A stretch of 64,000 nucleotides of DNA from Gammaproteobacteria bacterium (GTDB lineage Bacteria; Pseudomonadota; Gammaproteobacteria; GRL18): positions 1 to 64,000 of the forward strand of contig JADGEM010000001.1 of NCBI GenBank assembly GCA_016744375.1, given 5' to 3'. Below are positions 9,986 to 19,324 of the stretch, in pieces; within the stretch, counting starts at the first letter, position 1, and every line of letters starts with the position of its first letter. The notes below the pieces were generated by a model, which was not told where the DNA came from, searched no databases, and saw only the letters and a list, made by a program, of their open reading frames with translations. The position numbers and the translations under genes are program-made.

Positions 9986-11044
9986 CAATGCGACTGATTT
10001 AACTTGTGCAAACACTTTTTTACCAGGTGTTAACTTCAGCAATGACGCTGATTTTCGAGTAATCCGGGCCAATAGAGGAATGCCCTGAATTAATAATCGG
10101 ACCATCACTTGTGCATTGCCTTCAGGAGTTATTTCCTCAATGACCGCAGGAAAAATATTCAGAATACTCGTTTGAGACTGATGCTCACTGGTCAGGCTTA
10201 CATCCCGGGCAATGACTCGTAGTCTGACAGCATGGTTGACTGGTAAGTCCTTGTGTGCAATTGTGAAACGTCCCCCGGGGAAATCAAGGTAGGTTAGATT
10301 AAACTCAGTATCATGTCCTGCAACCGTTGCATGAATCAGTGCCGCCGCTCTGTCTCCATGGGCTAGAGGCAGATCCAGACGGGTTAACATATCATCCAGC
10401 TTACCTGCGGCTTTGAGCTTACCATCTTTGAGAAGAATAAGATGATCTGCAAGCCGGGCAACTTCTCCCGGAGCATGGCTGACATAGAGGACTGGTATTT
10501 TTAGTTCATCATGTAAGGATTCAAGATAGGGCATTATCTCCTGTTTGCGTTTAAGATCCAGTGCTGAGAGGGGTTCATCCATTAGCAAAATCTTAGGGCT
10601 GGTTGCCAAAGCCCGGGCAATGGCAACCCGCTGACGTTCTCCCCCAGAAAGTTCACTGCTATTTCGATCCAGCAAATGGCTTATACTCAGCAAATCAACG
10701 GCCTGTTCAAGCGATACTTTACAATCAGTTTTAGGGACACGTTTGAGGCCATACTCAAGATTACGGCGTACATTCAGATGAGTAAATAAGCTGGGTTCCT
10801 GAAATACATAGCCCAGAGAACGTTTTTCCGGAGGGACAAAAAATGAACCGTCCTGCCAGAGCATATCACCTACCTGAAGATAACCATCCGGGGTTTTTTC
10901 AAGGCCTGCTATAGCTCTTAATAGAGTAGTTTTGCCACAGCCTGAGTCTCCATAAATAGCACTTATCCCTTTGCCGGGAATTGTTAAATTAACATCAAGT
11001 GTGAAATTTTGTCTTGTAATTTTAAAGCGTGCATCAATGGTCAT
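9977..11044 (-). CDS. modC: Molybdate ABC transporter ATP-binding protein
   Basis: 355 residues, the normal ModC length. The ATPase domain has Walker A GDSGCGKTTLLR, the signature LSGGERQRVAIARAL and Walker B ILLMDEPLSALD followed by a switch His (YVSHAPGEVARLAD). The C-terminal part (about 290-355) looks like the MOP molybdate-binding domain that regulates transport. It is the last gene of the minus-strand metA-modA-modB-modC series. Its start overlaps the modB stop (shared position 11044), which suggests translational coupling. Confidence 0.95.
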   Translation of the reverse strand: MTIDARFKITRQNFTLDVNLTIPGKGISAIYGDSGCGKTTLLRAIAGLEKTPDGYLQVGDMLWQDGSFFVPPEKRSLGYVFQEPSLFTHLNVRRNLEYGLKRVPKTDCKVSLEQAVDLLSISHLLDRNSSELSGGERQRVAIARALATSPKILLMDEPLSALDLKRKQEIMPYLESLHDELKIPVLYVSHAPGEVARLADHLILLKDGKLKAAGKLDDMLTRLDLPLAHGDRAAALIHATVAGHDTEFNLTYLDFPGGRFTIAHKDLPVNHAVRLRVIARDVSLTSEHQSQTSILNIFPAVIEEITPEGNAQVMVRLLIQGIPLLARITRKSASLLKLTPGKKVFAQVKSVALLS

Positions 11045-11742
11045 CAGGAAATACCGCTGACATTTCGCAGTGAAAAACGTCGATTAAGTGCATAGACAGT
11101 CATTAGCATAATAAATGAAAGCAGCAGCAGTCCACCAGAGAGCCAATGGGCCTGGCTGTATTCAAGGGCTTCAACATGATCATAAATGGCTATGGACAAA
11201 ACCTGGGTTTGGCCGGGAATATTACCACCAATCATAAGAACAACACCGAATTCACCAATTGTATGTGCAAAGCCCAGTACACTAGCAGTAAGGAAACCTG
11301 GACGGGCCAGTGGAACCACAACAGTAAAAAAACGATCCAGAGGAGAAGCCCGTAACGTGGCTGCTACTTCCAAAGGACGTTCGCCAATGGCGGAAAATGC
11401 ACTCTGTAATGGCTGAACAACAAAAGGCATTGAATAAAATACTGAGCCAATAATCAGACCGGTGAATGTAAAAGCCAAAGGCTGACCACCCAGTGATTGT
11501 AGTGCACCACCGATGGGGCCATTGGGTCCAAGTGCTATGAGCAGATAAAACCCTAATACAGTGGGAGGGAGAACCAGAGGCAGGGCAATGACTGCTTCTA
11601 TTAGAAACTTAAAACGCAGGCGAGAACGTGCTAGCCACCATGCCAACGGCGTCCCGATTATCAATAATATAATAGTCGTTATAACTGCGAGCTTTAACGT
11701 AATAAAAAGAGCGCTGAGATCTGAATCATTGAGCATGGTCAA
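11044..11742 (-). CDS. modB: Molybdate ABC transporter permease
   Basis: 232 residues with five or six membrane helices. The cytoplasmic ABC-coupling loop is recognisable (EVAATLRASPLDRFF), as is LPPTVLGFYLLIALGPNGPIGG, which is typical of ModB. The open frame starts inside the modA end, giving a 17-bp overlap. It forms the inner-membrane channel for molybdate with ModC as ATPase and ModA as binding protein. Confidence 0.95.
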   Translation of the reverse strand: MTMLNDSDLSALFITLKLAVITTIILLIIGTPLAWWLARSRLRFKFLIEAVIALPLVLPPTVLGFYLLIALGPNGPIGGALQSLGGQPLAFTFTGLIIGSVFYSMPFVVQPLQSAFSAIGERPLEVAATLRASPLDRFFTVVVPLARPGFLTASVLGFAHTIGEFGVVLMIGGNIPGQTQVLSIAIYDHVEALEYSQAHWLSGGLLLLSFIMLMTVYALNRRFSLRNVSGIS

Positions 11743-12538
11743 CTCTGCCGTTTTTGGTAGTAAATACTTCAGGTGCTAAACCATAGCCAAAGCTCTGAAT
11801 AATCCTGCGAGATTCTTTACTGTTCACAAAGGCATAAAAATGATGTGCAGATTCATTATCTTTGAGCAGTACAGCCTGTTGTTTTATCGGGCTATAGTAC
11901 GTTTCTGGAATTCTCCAGTATGAGCCTTCAATGGCCTGACCAGGGTGTAGAATTTGGGAGTAAGCAACCAGACCCAGTTGGGCATTTCCAGTTTTTACAA
12001 ACTGGAAGGTTTGACCGATATTTTCTCCTCGCACGATATGACCCTGAAGTTTTTTCCATAAATTCATTTTTTCAAGACTTTCCCGGGCAGCTCGCCCATA
12101 TGGAGCAAGTTTGGGATTTGCAATTGAGAGATAACGAAAATCCTTATGCTGAAGGACATTTCCCTGAGGATCAATGTAGTCTTCTTCAGGGCTCCATAAA
12201 ATAAGCTGACCAATGGCATAGGTAAACCGACTGTTTGTAACAGCCAGACCTTCTTTATCGAGTAGTTCGGCTCTTTTTATATCCGCTGAAAAAAATATAT
12301 CAAAAGGAGCACCATGAATAATTTGTGCATAAAGTTTGCCTGTTGAGCCTGAAATAATTGTGACTTTACGGCCTGTTACCTGTTCATAGCGAAGAGCAAT
12401 CTCTTTAAGAGGTTTATAGAAATTACTTGCTGTAGCCACTTGAATTTCATTGGCCATTAATAGCTTCGAAGAGCTAATTAATAAGACTGCTGTCAAACAG
12501 ACATAAAGAATGAGGCTTGATGGTGTAACACTTCTCAT
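11726..12538 (-). CDS. modA: Molybdate-binding periplasmic protein
   Basis: 270 residues from the ATG at 12538. The frame is open for 47 codons further upstream, but that stretch lies inside metA and is not ModA-like. From 12538 the protein starts with a clean signal peptide (about 1-29). The mature part contains ATASNFYKPLKEIALRYEQ, SGSTGKLYAQIIHGAPFDIFFSAD and YGRAARESLE, all typical of ModA. The start lies 7 bp after the metA stop codon, so modABC is probably read from a message that also carries metA. Molybdate uptake implies at least one molybdoenzyme elsewhere in the genome. Confidence 0.92.
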   Translation of the reverse strand: MRSVTPSSLILYVCLTAVLLISSSKLLMANEIQVATASNFYKPLKEIALRYEQVTGRKVTIISGSTGKLYAQIIHGAPFDIFFSADIKRAELLDKEGLAVTNSRFTYAIGQLILWSPEEDYIDPQGNVLQHKDFRYLSIANPKLAPYGRAARESLEKMNLWKKLQGHIVRGENIGQTFQFVKTGNAQLGLVAYSQILHPGQAIEGSYWRIPETYYSPIKQQAVLLKDNESAHHFYAFVNSKESRRIIQSFGYGLAPEVFTTKNGRVDHAQ

Positions 12539-12545
12539 AAAAGAG

Positions 12546-13622
12546 TTATAACTCCAGTGGATTTTCAGGATCGATATCATCCATAAATGCAATATGACGA
12601 TCTTTATGAGTGAGTTGATAAATGAGTCCCATCCAATTGCCAATGACTTCAACCGCAGTGTCATGCCAGGTAATATCAATATTTTTGCTTATCAGTGCTT
12701 CTGGAAAATCAGGCATCTCGGTTCTCTGAAGTTGAGCTCGGTCACATCGAAATCTGTATTCATTCAATATGGCTTTTTCAAAATGACCGAAATAATGTTT
12801 GGGGAAAGGAGGGTAGTGTTTAATATTGCCCTGATAATATTGTAAGACTTCGCGTTTGTATTCTTTAAGTAAGGATATGGTGTCATATTCAGGATGCCCC
12901 TGAAATAAAATCTGTCTAAAACCATCAGGACTGGTGGCAAGATGTACCATATCATCATCTGATTTAACAAGGATCTTCAAATTCTGTTGTTTAAATTGAT
13001 TTGCTGTGATGGCATTCCAACGTGAATGGGGAACATCAAAACGGGTATTAATATCATTTATCAGAGGATGTTGTTTCTCCCTGTCTTTATCTAAAAGATG
13101 ATGAGGAAAAACGCCCCAGGTCTTGCTATCTTGCAGTATACGCTTTTGACCATAGCGAAATTCCATAACTGCATGAGTGGCCAGACAGGAGCATAAGGTG
13201 GAAGTGACGTTATCCCAGGCCCAGTCAATTACTTCAATCAATGGTTCCCAGAAAGGCTGACTGGATAAATTTGAACCAGTAACATTGGCTCCGGTAATAA
13301 TTAAAGCATCAAGGCCCATTTCACGAATATCACTAAAAGATTCATAATATTGAGACAGGTATTCTTTAGCTTTATCAGAGCGTGGAATTTCATCCAGAGT
13401 AAAAGGATGGACATAAAACTGAGCAATCGGATTACTCTCACCGATAAGACGAAAAAACTGTCTTTCAGTAGCTGTAAGTGCAGCGTCGGGCATCATATTC
13501 AATAAACCAATATGCAGCTCGCGAATATCCTGATGCTGAGCTGTCTCAGGTGTTAAAATTTTGATTCCTTCATATTCCAGGCGACTGAATGAAGGTAATT
13601 GATTATGAGCAACTAATGGCAT
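12546..13622 (-). CDS. metA: Homoserine O-succinyltransferase
   Basis: 358 residues. MetA catalyses the first committed step of methionine synthesis, acylating homoserine from succinyl-CoA (some members use acetyl-CoA). The N-terminus (MPLVAHNQLPSFSRL, GLLNMMPDAALTATERQF) is typical. The catalytic residues are visible: Cys146 in STLCSCLATHAV, and His243 and Glu245 in FQGHPEYD. The acyl-donor preference cannot be assigned from sequence alone. modA follows 7 bp downstream. Confidence 0.93.
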   Translation of the reverse strand: MPLVAHNQLPSFSRLEYEGIKILTPETAQHQDIRELHIGLLNMMPDAALTATERQFFRLIGESNPIAQFYVHPFTLDEIPRSDKAKEYLSQYYESFSDIREMGLDALIITGANVTGSNLSSQPFWEPLIEVIDWAWDNVTSTLCSCLATHAVMEFRYGQKRILQDSKTWGVFPHHLLDKDREKQHPLINDINTRFDVPHSRWNAITANQFKQQNLKILVKSDDDMVHLATSPDGFRQILFQGHPEYDTISLLKEYKREVLQYYQGNIKHYPPFPKHYFGHFEKAILNEYRFRCDRAQLQRTEMPDFPEALISKNIDITWHDTAVEVIGNWMGLIYQLTHKDRHIAFMDDIDPENPLEL

Positions 13623-13689
13623 TTCTTATTAATACTCGTCTTATCATATTGATGCAATGGTTAATTGACGGTTTATAGTGACAATAATC

Positions 13690-14535
13690 TCAGCTTCTTG
13701 CAATAGCTGTTTCTAAAAGCTGTAAAAAATCCTGCTGATCACGCACTTGTGAAACCTCCTGTGATGTGACGGTATAGCCATAAGGGCTGGCAATCGCTTC
13801 ATAACGGGGTATTCTTGAGTGAAAAAGTCGAGGGAAAATCCAGCGGGTAAACTCATCAGGGATCATTTGTGCGGCATAGTCTAAATTATTTTCTTTGAGA
13901 TAAACAGCCAGCTCGTTCTGTAGAAATTCAGGACGATAATAGAGTGGTTTTGGGGCACTCTGGGCACGCTTAATAAGCTTGTTTTCTTCTTCGCTGTCTG
14001 TGACCTGGATGTATAGAATCAATGTATGTTCGACAAGAGTATTAATAACCTGAGGCGATCCCAGCTCACAGAGACTGCCGCCCACATCATTGACAAAATG
14101 CTGATACCCATAGACGTTTTGGGCCTTATTAATAAAGCTCGGGACATCCAGCATGGCTGCTACTTCGCCCTGGCGATATAAATCCTGGCGATGAATAAAA
14201 TCTTCCAGTTCGATGCCGCCGAGTTCAGGATTTCCCAGCTTTCCTATATAACTTAAAACTGGCCCAAGATCATGAATTTTTATGTTGTTTTGAATGGAAA
14301 TCCAGTCATTTCGAAGCAATTCTTTTAAAAATGGTACTTTCATTGCCTGTAGTTTGATCATGTCTATGATGGGTTCATCAAGATAGCGGGTGCCAATGCG
14401 ATAGTCACCGGAAAAATGAAACCATTGTGAATCTCTCAAAAGGGCGGAGAGATAGGTCTTACCGACTCCTGACATGCCCAGCAGGGTGACTTTTTTGTTT
14501 TCCCAGCGGCGGAACTCTTCAATATCAAACTTCAT
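13690..14535 (-). CDS. Uncharacterised P-loop ATPase
   Basis: 281 residues with a Walker A motif GMSGVGKT at about 19-26 near the N-terminus, and no membrane segment. The rest (IHDLGPVLSYIGKLGNPELGG, YGYQHFVNDVGGSLCELG, PDEFTRWIFPRLFHSRIPRYEAIA, each listed separately) looks like a conserved protein I have seen annotated only as 'ATPase' in gammaproteobacteria. A Walker B aspartate may be in FVNDVGG. It lies upstream of metA on the same strand (68 bp gap). Function unknown. Confidence 0.7.
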   Translation of the reverse strand: MKFDIEEFRRWENKKVTLLGMSGVGKTYLSALLRDSQWFHFSGDYRIGTRYLDEPIIDMIKLQAMKVPFLKELLRNDWISIQNNIKIHDLGPVLSYIGKLGNPELGGIELEDFIHRQDLYRQGEVAAMLDVPSFINKAQNVYGYQHFVNDVGGSLCELGSPQVINTLVEHTLILYIQVTDSEEENKLIKRAQSAPKPLYYRPEFLQNELAVYLKENNLDYAAQMIPDEFTRWIFPRLFHSRIPRYEAIASPYGYTVTSQEVSQVRDQQDFLQLLETAIARS

Positions 14536-14635
14536 TTCAAAATCTCATTAACACATTCATAGTTGGAGCTGAGTATTATCGTTGATTTTGGCTTCTAGTG
14601 GAAGACTTAGGCATTTTATGGCTGGAATTGTATGA

Positions 14636-15673
14636 CTAAAACAGCATTGGAAATTGACGTCTGATTTTGTCAATGCCGTGCAAAACTTCCGGGTCCAGTT
14701 TGATTAAAATCGAGTCAATATTTGCTTTTAATTGCTTCATTGTTGTTGCGCCAATCAATGTCGATGTCACAAATGATTGATGATGAACAAATGCCAGCGC
14801 CATTTGGCAAACATCCAGATTGTGTTGCTTTGCCAGCTTGATATAGGCTTTTATTGCTTCGTCAGTTTGCGGCAAAACACGATGCTCTGGACGTGTTTCA
14901 ATTGTGATACGAGCACCTTCAGGACGTGAGCCATTTAAATATTTACCACTTAATAAACCTCTTGTTAATGGCGACCAGGCCAAAAGACCACAATCTTCAT
15001 GAAGCGCTATTTCACTTAAATCAGGCTCAAAATGCCGGCATAATAAAGAATATTCATTCTGGATTGAAGCCATGCGAGGCAAATCATATTTTTCAGATAA
15101 TTGCAGCCACTTACTCACACCCCAGGCCGTCTCATTAGATAAACCAATATGGCGTATTTTCCCCGCCTGAATTAATTCCTGAAAGGTTCTCAGAATTTCA
15201 ATAAAGTTGGCTTCTTCCGCTTGAGCATCAAATTCTGGTGAAAAATCCCATATCTGCCCAAAGTGGTAGGAGCCTCTATTAGGCCAGTGCAGCTGATAAA
15301 GATCGATGTAATCTGTTTGTAAACGTCTTAAACTGCCTTCAACGGCTTTGATAATATTTTCCCTATTAATGCTTTTACCGTCACGGATCCATGAAAGTCC
15401 CGGCCCGGTAATTTTAGAAGCCAGGATTACTTTTTCACGTGTTGAGCGCGAAGCAAACCAATTGCCGATAATTGATTCTGTGGTGCCGTAGGTTGTTTCA
15501 GTAGGAGGAATTGCATACATCTCAGCGGTGTCAAAAAAATTAATTCCCTGCCCAAGCGCATAGTCCATTTGCTCAAAACCTTCTGCTTGAGTATTCTGTA
15601 AACCCCATGTCATAGTGCCCAGACCAATGAGGCTGACATCCAGATCCGTTCTTCCCAGTTTTCTATATTTCAT
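14636..15673 (-). CDS. tas: Aldo/keto reductase, Tas-like
   Basis: 345 residues, the length of the E. coli Tas/YajO-type NADP(H)-dependent aldo-keto reductases. The catalytic tetrad is visible: Asp and Tyr in NFFDTAEMYAIPP, Lys in VILASKITGPG, His in LYQLHWPNR. The insertion after the Tyr (PPTETTYGTTESIIGNWF) is characteristic of the Tas group. The physiological substrate is unknown. The gene is on its own transcript with about 100 bp on each side. Confidence 0.85.
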   Translation of the reverse strand: MKYRKLGRTDLDVSLIGLGTMTWGLQNTQAEGFEQMDYALGQGINFFDTAEMYAIPPTETTYGTTESIIGNWFASRSTREKVILASKITGPGLSWIRDGKSINRENIIKAVEGSLRRLQTDYIDLYQLHWPNRGSYHFGQIWDFSPEFDAQAEEANFIEILRTFQELIQAGKIRHIGLSNETAWGVSKWLQLSEKYDLPRMASIQNEYSLLCRHFEPDLSEIALHEDCGLLAWSPLTRGLLSGKYLNGSRPEGARITIETRPEHRVLPQTDEAIKAYIKLAKQHNLDVCQMALAFVHHQSFVTSTLIGATTMKQLKANIDSILIKLDPEVLHGIDKIRRQFPMLF

Positions 15674-15839
15674 TAAATCCCCAACAAATAATTCTTCTAA
15701 ATAACTATTCTTAAATAGTATGCACTAATGCCACCTCCAGGCAAAGAATGTTTACTATTCTGGAACAATTAAATGGTTAGTATCGCTATATGGTGGCGAC
15801 CAATGCAATGAAGCCCGTTGTAGGCATTATCTTCTATTC

Positions 15840-16397
15840 TCAGCGAATCTCTTCTATTGAGAATTTCTTTTCAAATACAAGTGGGCGAATAATCGCGTAG
15901 TTCTGATTCTGCCAGTGAGCCAGTTCAACGATTGCTGAAGGGACAATTTTTACAAAAGAATGGAAGTCTTTTGCCGCATAACCATAATCATCTGCAGCAT
16001 CACCACAGACTCTGAATTCAACACCCAGCTGTTCATAGTAACGCATTCTTTCAACCGCACTTTTATATTTGTCGTAATTATGTTTTGCCAACGTGACTAT
16101 TTCTGTCCCGTGAATAAGAACAATAATGTTCATGAATTCGGGGGCAAGGTCGTAGGGTGAAGCGGTTAGTGTATTCATGTACGAACGGAGCCAGTATAAA
16201 GCAGAGTGAATTTTTTGAGGTTCATCCAGGAAAAATTCAAACAGGACTTTTTGTTCTTCGGAGTAGGGTGTGTCAATAAATTGTGCAGAATCGTCTACAG
16301 ATGGTTCTGCATAACTACTCGTCCAGAAGCAAATGGCAATACAATAAAATAAACAACAAAAATAGATAAAATTGTTTTTTTGTTTTTGGTTATTCAT
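15840..16397 (-). CDS. Exported DsrE/DsrF-like protein
   Basis: 185 residues from the ATG at 16397, chosen because a signal peptide then follows directly (hydrophobic about 10-28, cleavage near SSYAEP). The frame opens nine codons earlier. The body has the DsrE/F fold pattern, with IIVLIHGTEIVTLAKHNYDKY, then LGVEFRVCGDAADDYGY with the single conserved cysteine, then the C-terminal strand FVKIVPSAIVELAHWQNQNYAIIRP. Periplasmic members often sit near sulfur genes, here with sqr about 3 kb away. Sulfur binding at the cysteine is a family-based inference. Confidence 0.8.
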   Translation of the reverse strand: MNNQKQKNNFIYFCCLFYCIAICFWTSSYAEPSVDDSAQFIDTPYSEEQKVLFEFFLDEPQKIHSALYWLRSYMNTLTASPYDLAPEFMNIIVLIHGTEIVTLAKHNYDKYKSAVERMRYYEQLGVEFRVCGDAADDYGYAAKDFHSFVKIVPSAIVELAHWQNQNYAIIRPLVFEKKFSIEEIR

Positions 16398-16500
16398 ACA
16401 GGTACTATAGTCTATAATTGACAAATGTCAGGTAAATATAGAAATTTGAGTGAAAATCAATTATTCTTTTGGTTCCATTAGAAAATAGTAAAGTAATAAT

Positions 16501-16731
16501 ATGAAAAAGTTTCTTGATAATTTCTCTTTTCCTGTACTGATTATTCTGGCCGTACTCTTAGGCTCTGCTCCCCTGGGTTCGCAGCCGCATTTAATAGAAA
16601 AAATTAATATGCTCATGGCAGGTACTCTTGTTCAGCCACTGGATATTTTTGACTTGCTAATGCATAGTGCGCCTTTTGTTCTATTGTTTATAAAAACGCT
16701 TATGTATTTTAAGAGCAATTCCTTGTCATAG
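16501..16731 (+). CDS. Small inner-membrane protein ('RND transporter'-type)
   Basis: 76 residues with two membrane segments (about 9-27 and 55-70). The central motif HLIEKINMLMAGTL followed by QPLDIFDLLMHSAP resembles a short conserved protein often mis-annotated as 'RND transporter'. It is not a transporter by itself. The ATG follows AAAGTAATAAT with no strong ribosome site. Divergent from the DsrE-like gene. Function unknown. Confidence 0.65.
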   Translation: MKKFLDNFSFPVLIILAVLLGSAPLGSQPHLIEKINMLMAGTLVQPLDIFDLLMHSAPFVLLFIKTLMYFKSNSLS

Positions 16732-17037
16732 AGATACTTAACAGTGTATTTTGATGTATTTTATGGATTATTTGTCTATCATATTAATATATAAAGGTTT
16801 TCAAAATGGCTGCATCTAAATAAGTGCAACTGAGCATCAAATCCTATCGTTTAATAGTGTATGATTTAACGCAGTGTACACAGTAATAAATTACAGGGGC
16901 TGATGTCGGTTGTGTCTCGGTAAATAATGTTCACCATAAAGGAACAGTTATTTAGTTTTGGAATGTCTGTGTGCTCTTTCTTAAAAAGAAATCAGGCATT
17001 GTAAATTTCACGTCATTAAATTAAGTATTAATAAATA
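16732..17037. other. Intergenic region before relA
   Basis: 306 bp, AT-rich, with no open frame worth calling and no hairpin followed by a T-run. It should hold the relA promoter, but no convincing -35/-10 pair was found by eye. Confidence 0.4.
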
Positions 17038-19260
17038 ATGGTTTATGTAGAAGCAATAGCAGATGTTCATGATACACCACTGGAGCGTTTTAATGCACTG
17101 GTGGAAAAGATCAAGGACAGTCATGTGCATCTCGATCTAGATGCTTTAAAAGAAGCGTTTGTGTTTGCAGATAAAGCACACCAAGGACAGATCAGGGCAT
17201 CTGGGGAACCCTATGTCTTTCATGTTATTTCTGTGGCTGAAATTCTGCTTTCACTTAATCTCGATACCCCTTCTTTAATGGCAGCTTTGCTCCATGATGT
17301 GGTTGAAGATACTGATATTACTCTGGCTCAACTTGAAAAGAAATTTGGCCGGGAAGTTGCCACTCTGGTTGACAGTGTGACGAAGATGAAAGCTTTTGCA
17401 ACATTAAAGCCAGATCTGAAAGGCAGTTTTAAGAAAGATGGCTTAAAAGCAGAAAATTTACGTAAATTATTGCTTGCAATGGCTGAAGATGTTCGTGTGG
17501 TTATGATTAAACTGGCTGATCGCCTGCACAATATGCGTACTCTGGGTTCTCTTTCTCCTAAAAAACAAAAGATTATCGCCAGTGAAACAGCTGAAATCTA
17601 TGCCCCATTAGCTAATCGACTGGGTATATGGCAATTAAAATGGGAGTTGGAAGATCTGGCTTTTCGTTTTCTGGATGAAAATAACTATAAGAAAATAGCA
17701 AAATATCTGGCTGAGCGTAAAATTGATCGGGATAAATACATCAATGATGTAGTCGGTGTTATTCAAAAGAATCTTGATGATAACCATATTGAGGGTGAAG
17801 TCACTGGGCGTTCTAAGCATATTTACAGTATCTGGAAAAAAATGCAACGTAAGAATCTTGGCTTCCATCAACTTTATGATCTGCGTGCTGTGAGAATCCA
17901 TGTTGATAAATTGAAAGATTGTTACCATGCGCTTGGTGTCGTTCATACGATCTGGCGCCATATTCCCTATGAATTTGATGATTATATTGCCACTCCTAAA
18001 GAAAACAATTATCAGTCTATCCATACTGCCGTTATTGGACCCCAGGGAAAAACTCTTGAGATACAAATTCGAACCTACGAGATGCATAAACATGCGGAAT
18101 ATGGTGTTGCGGCGCACTGGCGTTATAAAGAGGGGAGGAAGCAATCTGGCCACTATGAACAAAAAATTGCCTGGTTAAGGCAGTTGATTGAATGGAAAGA
18201 TGAGGAAAAAGATGCGGGTGATTTTATCGATCGCTTCAAATCTGAAGTGTTTCAGGATCGTGTTTATGCCATGACACCGAAAGGTGAAATTATTGATATG
18301 CCTCAGGGCGCAACCCCTTTAGATTTTGCTTTCTATGTACACACTGAAGTTGGGGCAAGATGCCGTGGTGCTAAAGTCAATGGTAAAATGGTGCCGCTTA
18401 CCTATGAACTCAAAATTGGTGAACAGGTTCAGATTCTAACCACTAAAAATGGCTCTCCAAGTCGTGATTGGTTAAACCCTCAATTAGGCTATTTAAAAAC
18501 ATCCAGAGCTAGAGCCAAAGTGCGGCACTGGTTTAAACAGCAAAATCATGAACAAAATTTACTTGCTGGACGTGAAATATTGGAAAAAGAGCTGCATCGC
18601 CTGGGAATTTCTAATATTTCTCATAACAAGCTTGCACAATTTTTTAATTATGAGAGCACGGATCTGCTCTTTGCTGAAATTGGTCGGGGTGAAATTACTA
18701 CTGGGCAAATAGCTTCATCTATTCAGGAGCTGGGCGGTCATGATGAAGCTGAAAAAGAGATCGTCTATGAACCGATTCAACAGACAATTGAATTATTGCC
18801 TCAGGGCTCAGGTGATGTCACTATTTATGGTGTTGATAATGTTTTAACTCAGATTGCTCAATGTTGTAAACCGGCGCCTGGTGATGAAATTATTGGTTTC
18901 ATTACAAAAAACCGCGGTATTACGATTCATCGCAGTGACTGCCACAACATTCAACATGCACTGGAAGAAAATAGTGAGCGTTTAACTGAGGTGGAATGGA
19001 ATCATGAAATTAATCAGTGCTATGCCGTTGTGATTGAATTAATTGCGATGGACAGACAAGGCTTATTGAGGGATGTTACTTCGATCCTGGCTAATATGGA
19101 AATCAATGTTTTAGGGGTGAATACATCAACTAATAAATCTGACTACTCTGCAAGAATGAGGTTATCATTAGAAATTGCGGGAATTGCACAATTGAGTCGA
19201 GCTTTAAACCGAATAACACAACTATCAAATGTGATAGAGGTCTACAGGATTAGTGATTGA
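17038..19260 (+). CDS. relA: RelA/SpoT-family ppGpp enzyme, RelA-type synthetase with intact HD site
   Basis: 740 residues: HD hydrolase (about 40-190), synthetase (about 250-370), TGS (about 400-460), zinc-finger-like region with QCCKPAPGDEIIGF, and a C-terminal ACT domain. The middle and synthetase regions resemble gammaproteobacterial RelA (YAPLANRLGIWQLKWELEDL). The synthetase carries the acidic EXDD motif (E312-F-D-D315) of monofunctional RelA rather than the RXKD of bifunctional enzymes. Unlike E. coli RelA, the HD residues are all present: His62, His86-Asp87, Glu90-Asp91 and Asp161 (KLADRLHNMRTL). It may therefore hydrolyse as well as make ppGpp. The start at 17038 has no strong ribosome site. 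Confidence 0.93.
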   Translation: MVYVEAIADVHDTPLERFNALVEKIKDSHVHLDLDALKEAFVFADKAHQGQIRASGEPYVFHVISVAEILLSLNLDTPSLMAALLHDVVEDTDITLAQLEKKFGREVATLVDSVTKMKAFATLKPDLKGSFKKDGLKAENLRKLLLAMAEDVRVVMIKLADRLHNMRTLGSLSPKKQKIIASETAEIYAPLANRLGIWQLKWELEDLAFRFLDENNYKKIAKYLAERKIDRDKYINDVVGVIQKNLDDNHIEGEVTGRSKHIYSIWKKMQRKNLGFHQLYDLRAVRIHVDKLKDCYHALGVVHTIWRHIPYEFDDYIATPKENNYQSIHTAVIGPQGKTLEIQIRTYEMHKHAEYGVAAHWRYKEGRKQSGHYEQKIAWLRQLIEWKDEEKDAGDFIDRFKSEVFQDRVYAMTPKGEIIDMPQGATPLDFAFYVHTEVGARCRGAKVNGKMVPLTYELKIGEQVQILTTKNGSPSRDWLNPQLGYLKTSRARAKVRHWFKQQNHEQNLLAGREILEKELHRLGISNISHNKLAQFFNYESTDLLFAEIGRGEITTGQIASSIQELGGHDEAEKEIVYEPIQQTIELLPQGSGDVTIYGVDNVLTQIAQCCKPAPGDEIIGFITKNRGITIHRSDCHNIQHALEENSERLTEVEWNHEINQCYAVVIELIAMDRQGLLRDVTSILANMEINVLGVNTSTNKSDYSARMRLSLEIAGIAQLSRALNRITQLSNVIEVYRISD

Positions 19261-19266
19261 CAAAGC

Positions 19267-19315
19267 AAATCATAGAAGCAATTAGTCTTGTCTGAATTAA
19301 TTGCTTCTATGATTT
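19267..19315. terminator. Bidirectional terminator between relA and sqr
   Basis: An 18-bp perfect stem (arms 19267-19284 and 19298-19315) with a 13-nt loop fills most of the gap between the two convergent genes. Arms begin with AAAT and end with ATTT, giving A/T-rich flanks on both strands. Confidence 0.8.
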
Positions 19316-19324
19316 ATATTTATC

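Noticed and set aside
17038-19260. Naming the ppGpp enzyme SpoT because the HD residues are intact
   Set aside because: The synthetase motif (EXDD) and the sequence around it follow RelA rather than SpoT; intact HD residues are reported as a finding instead.
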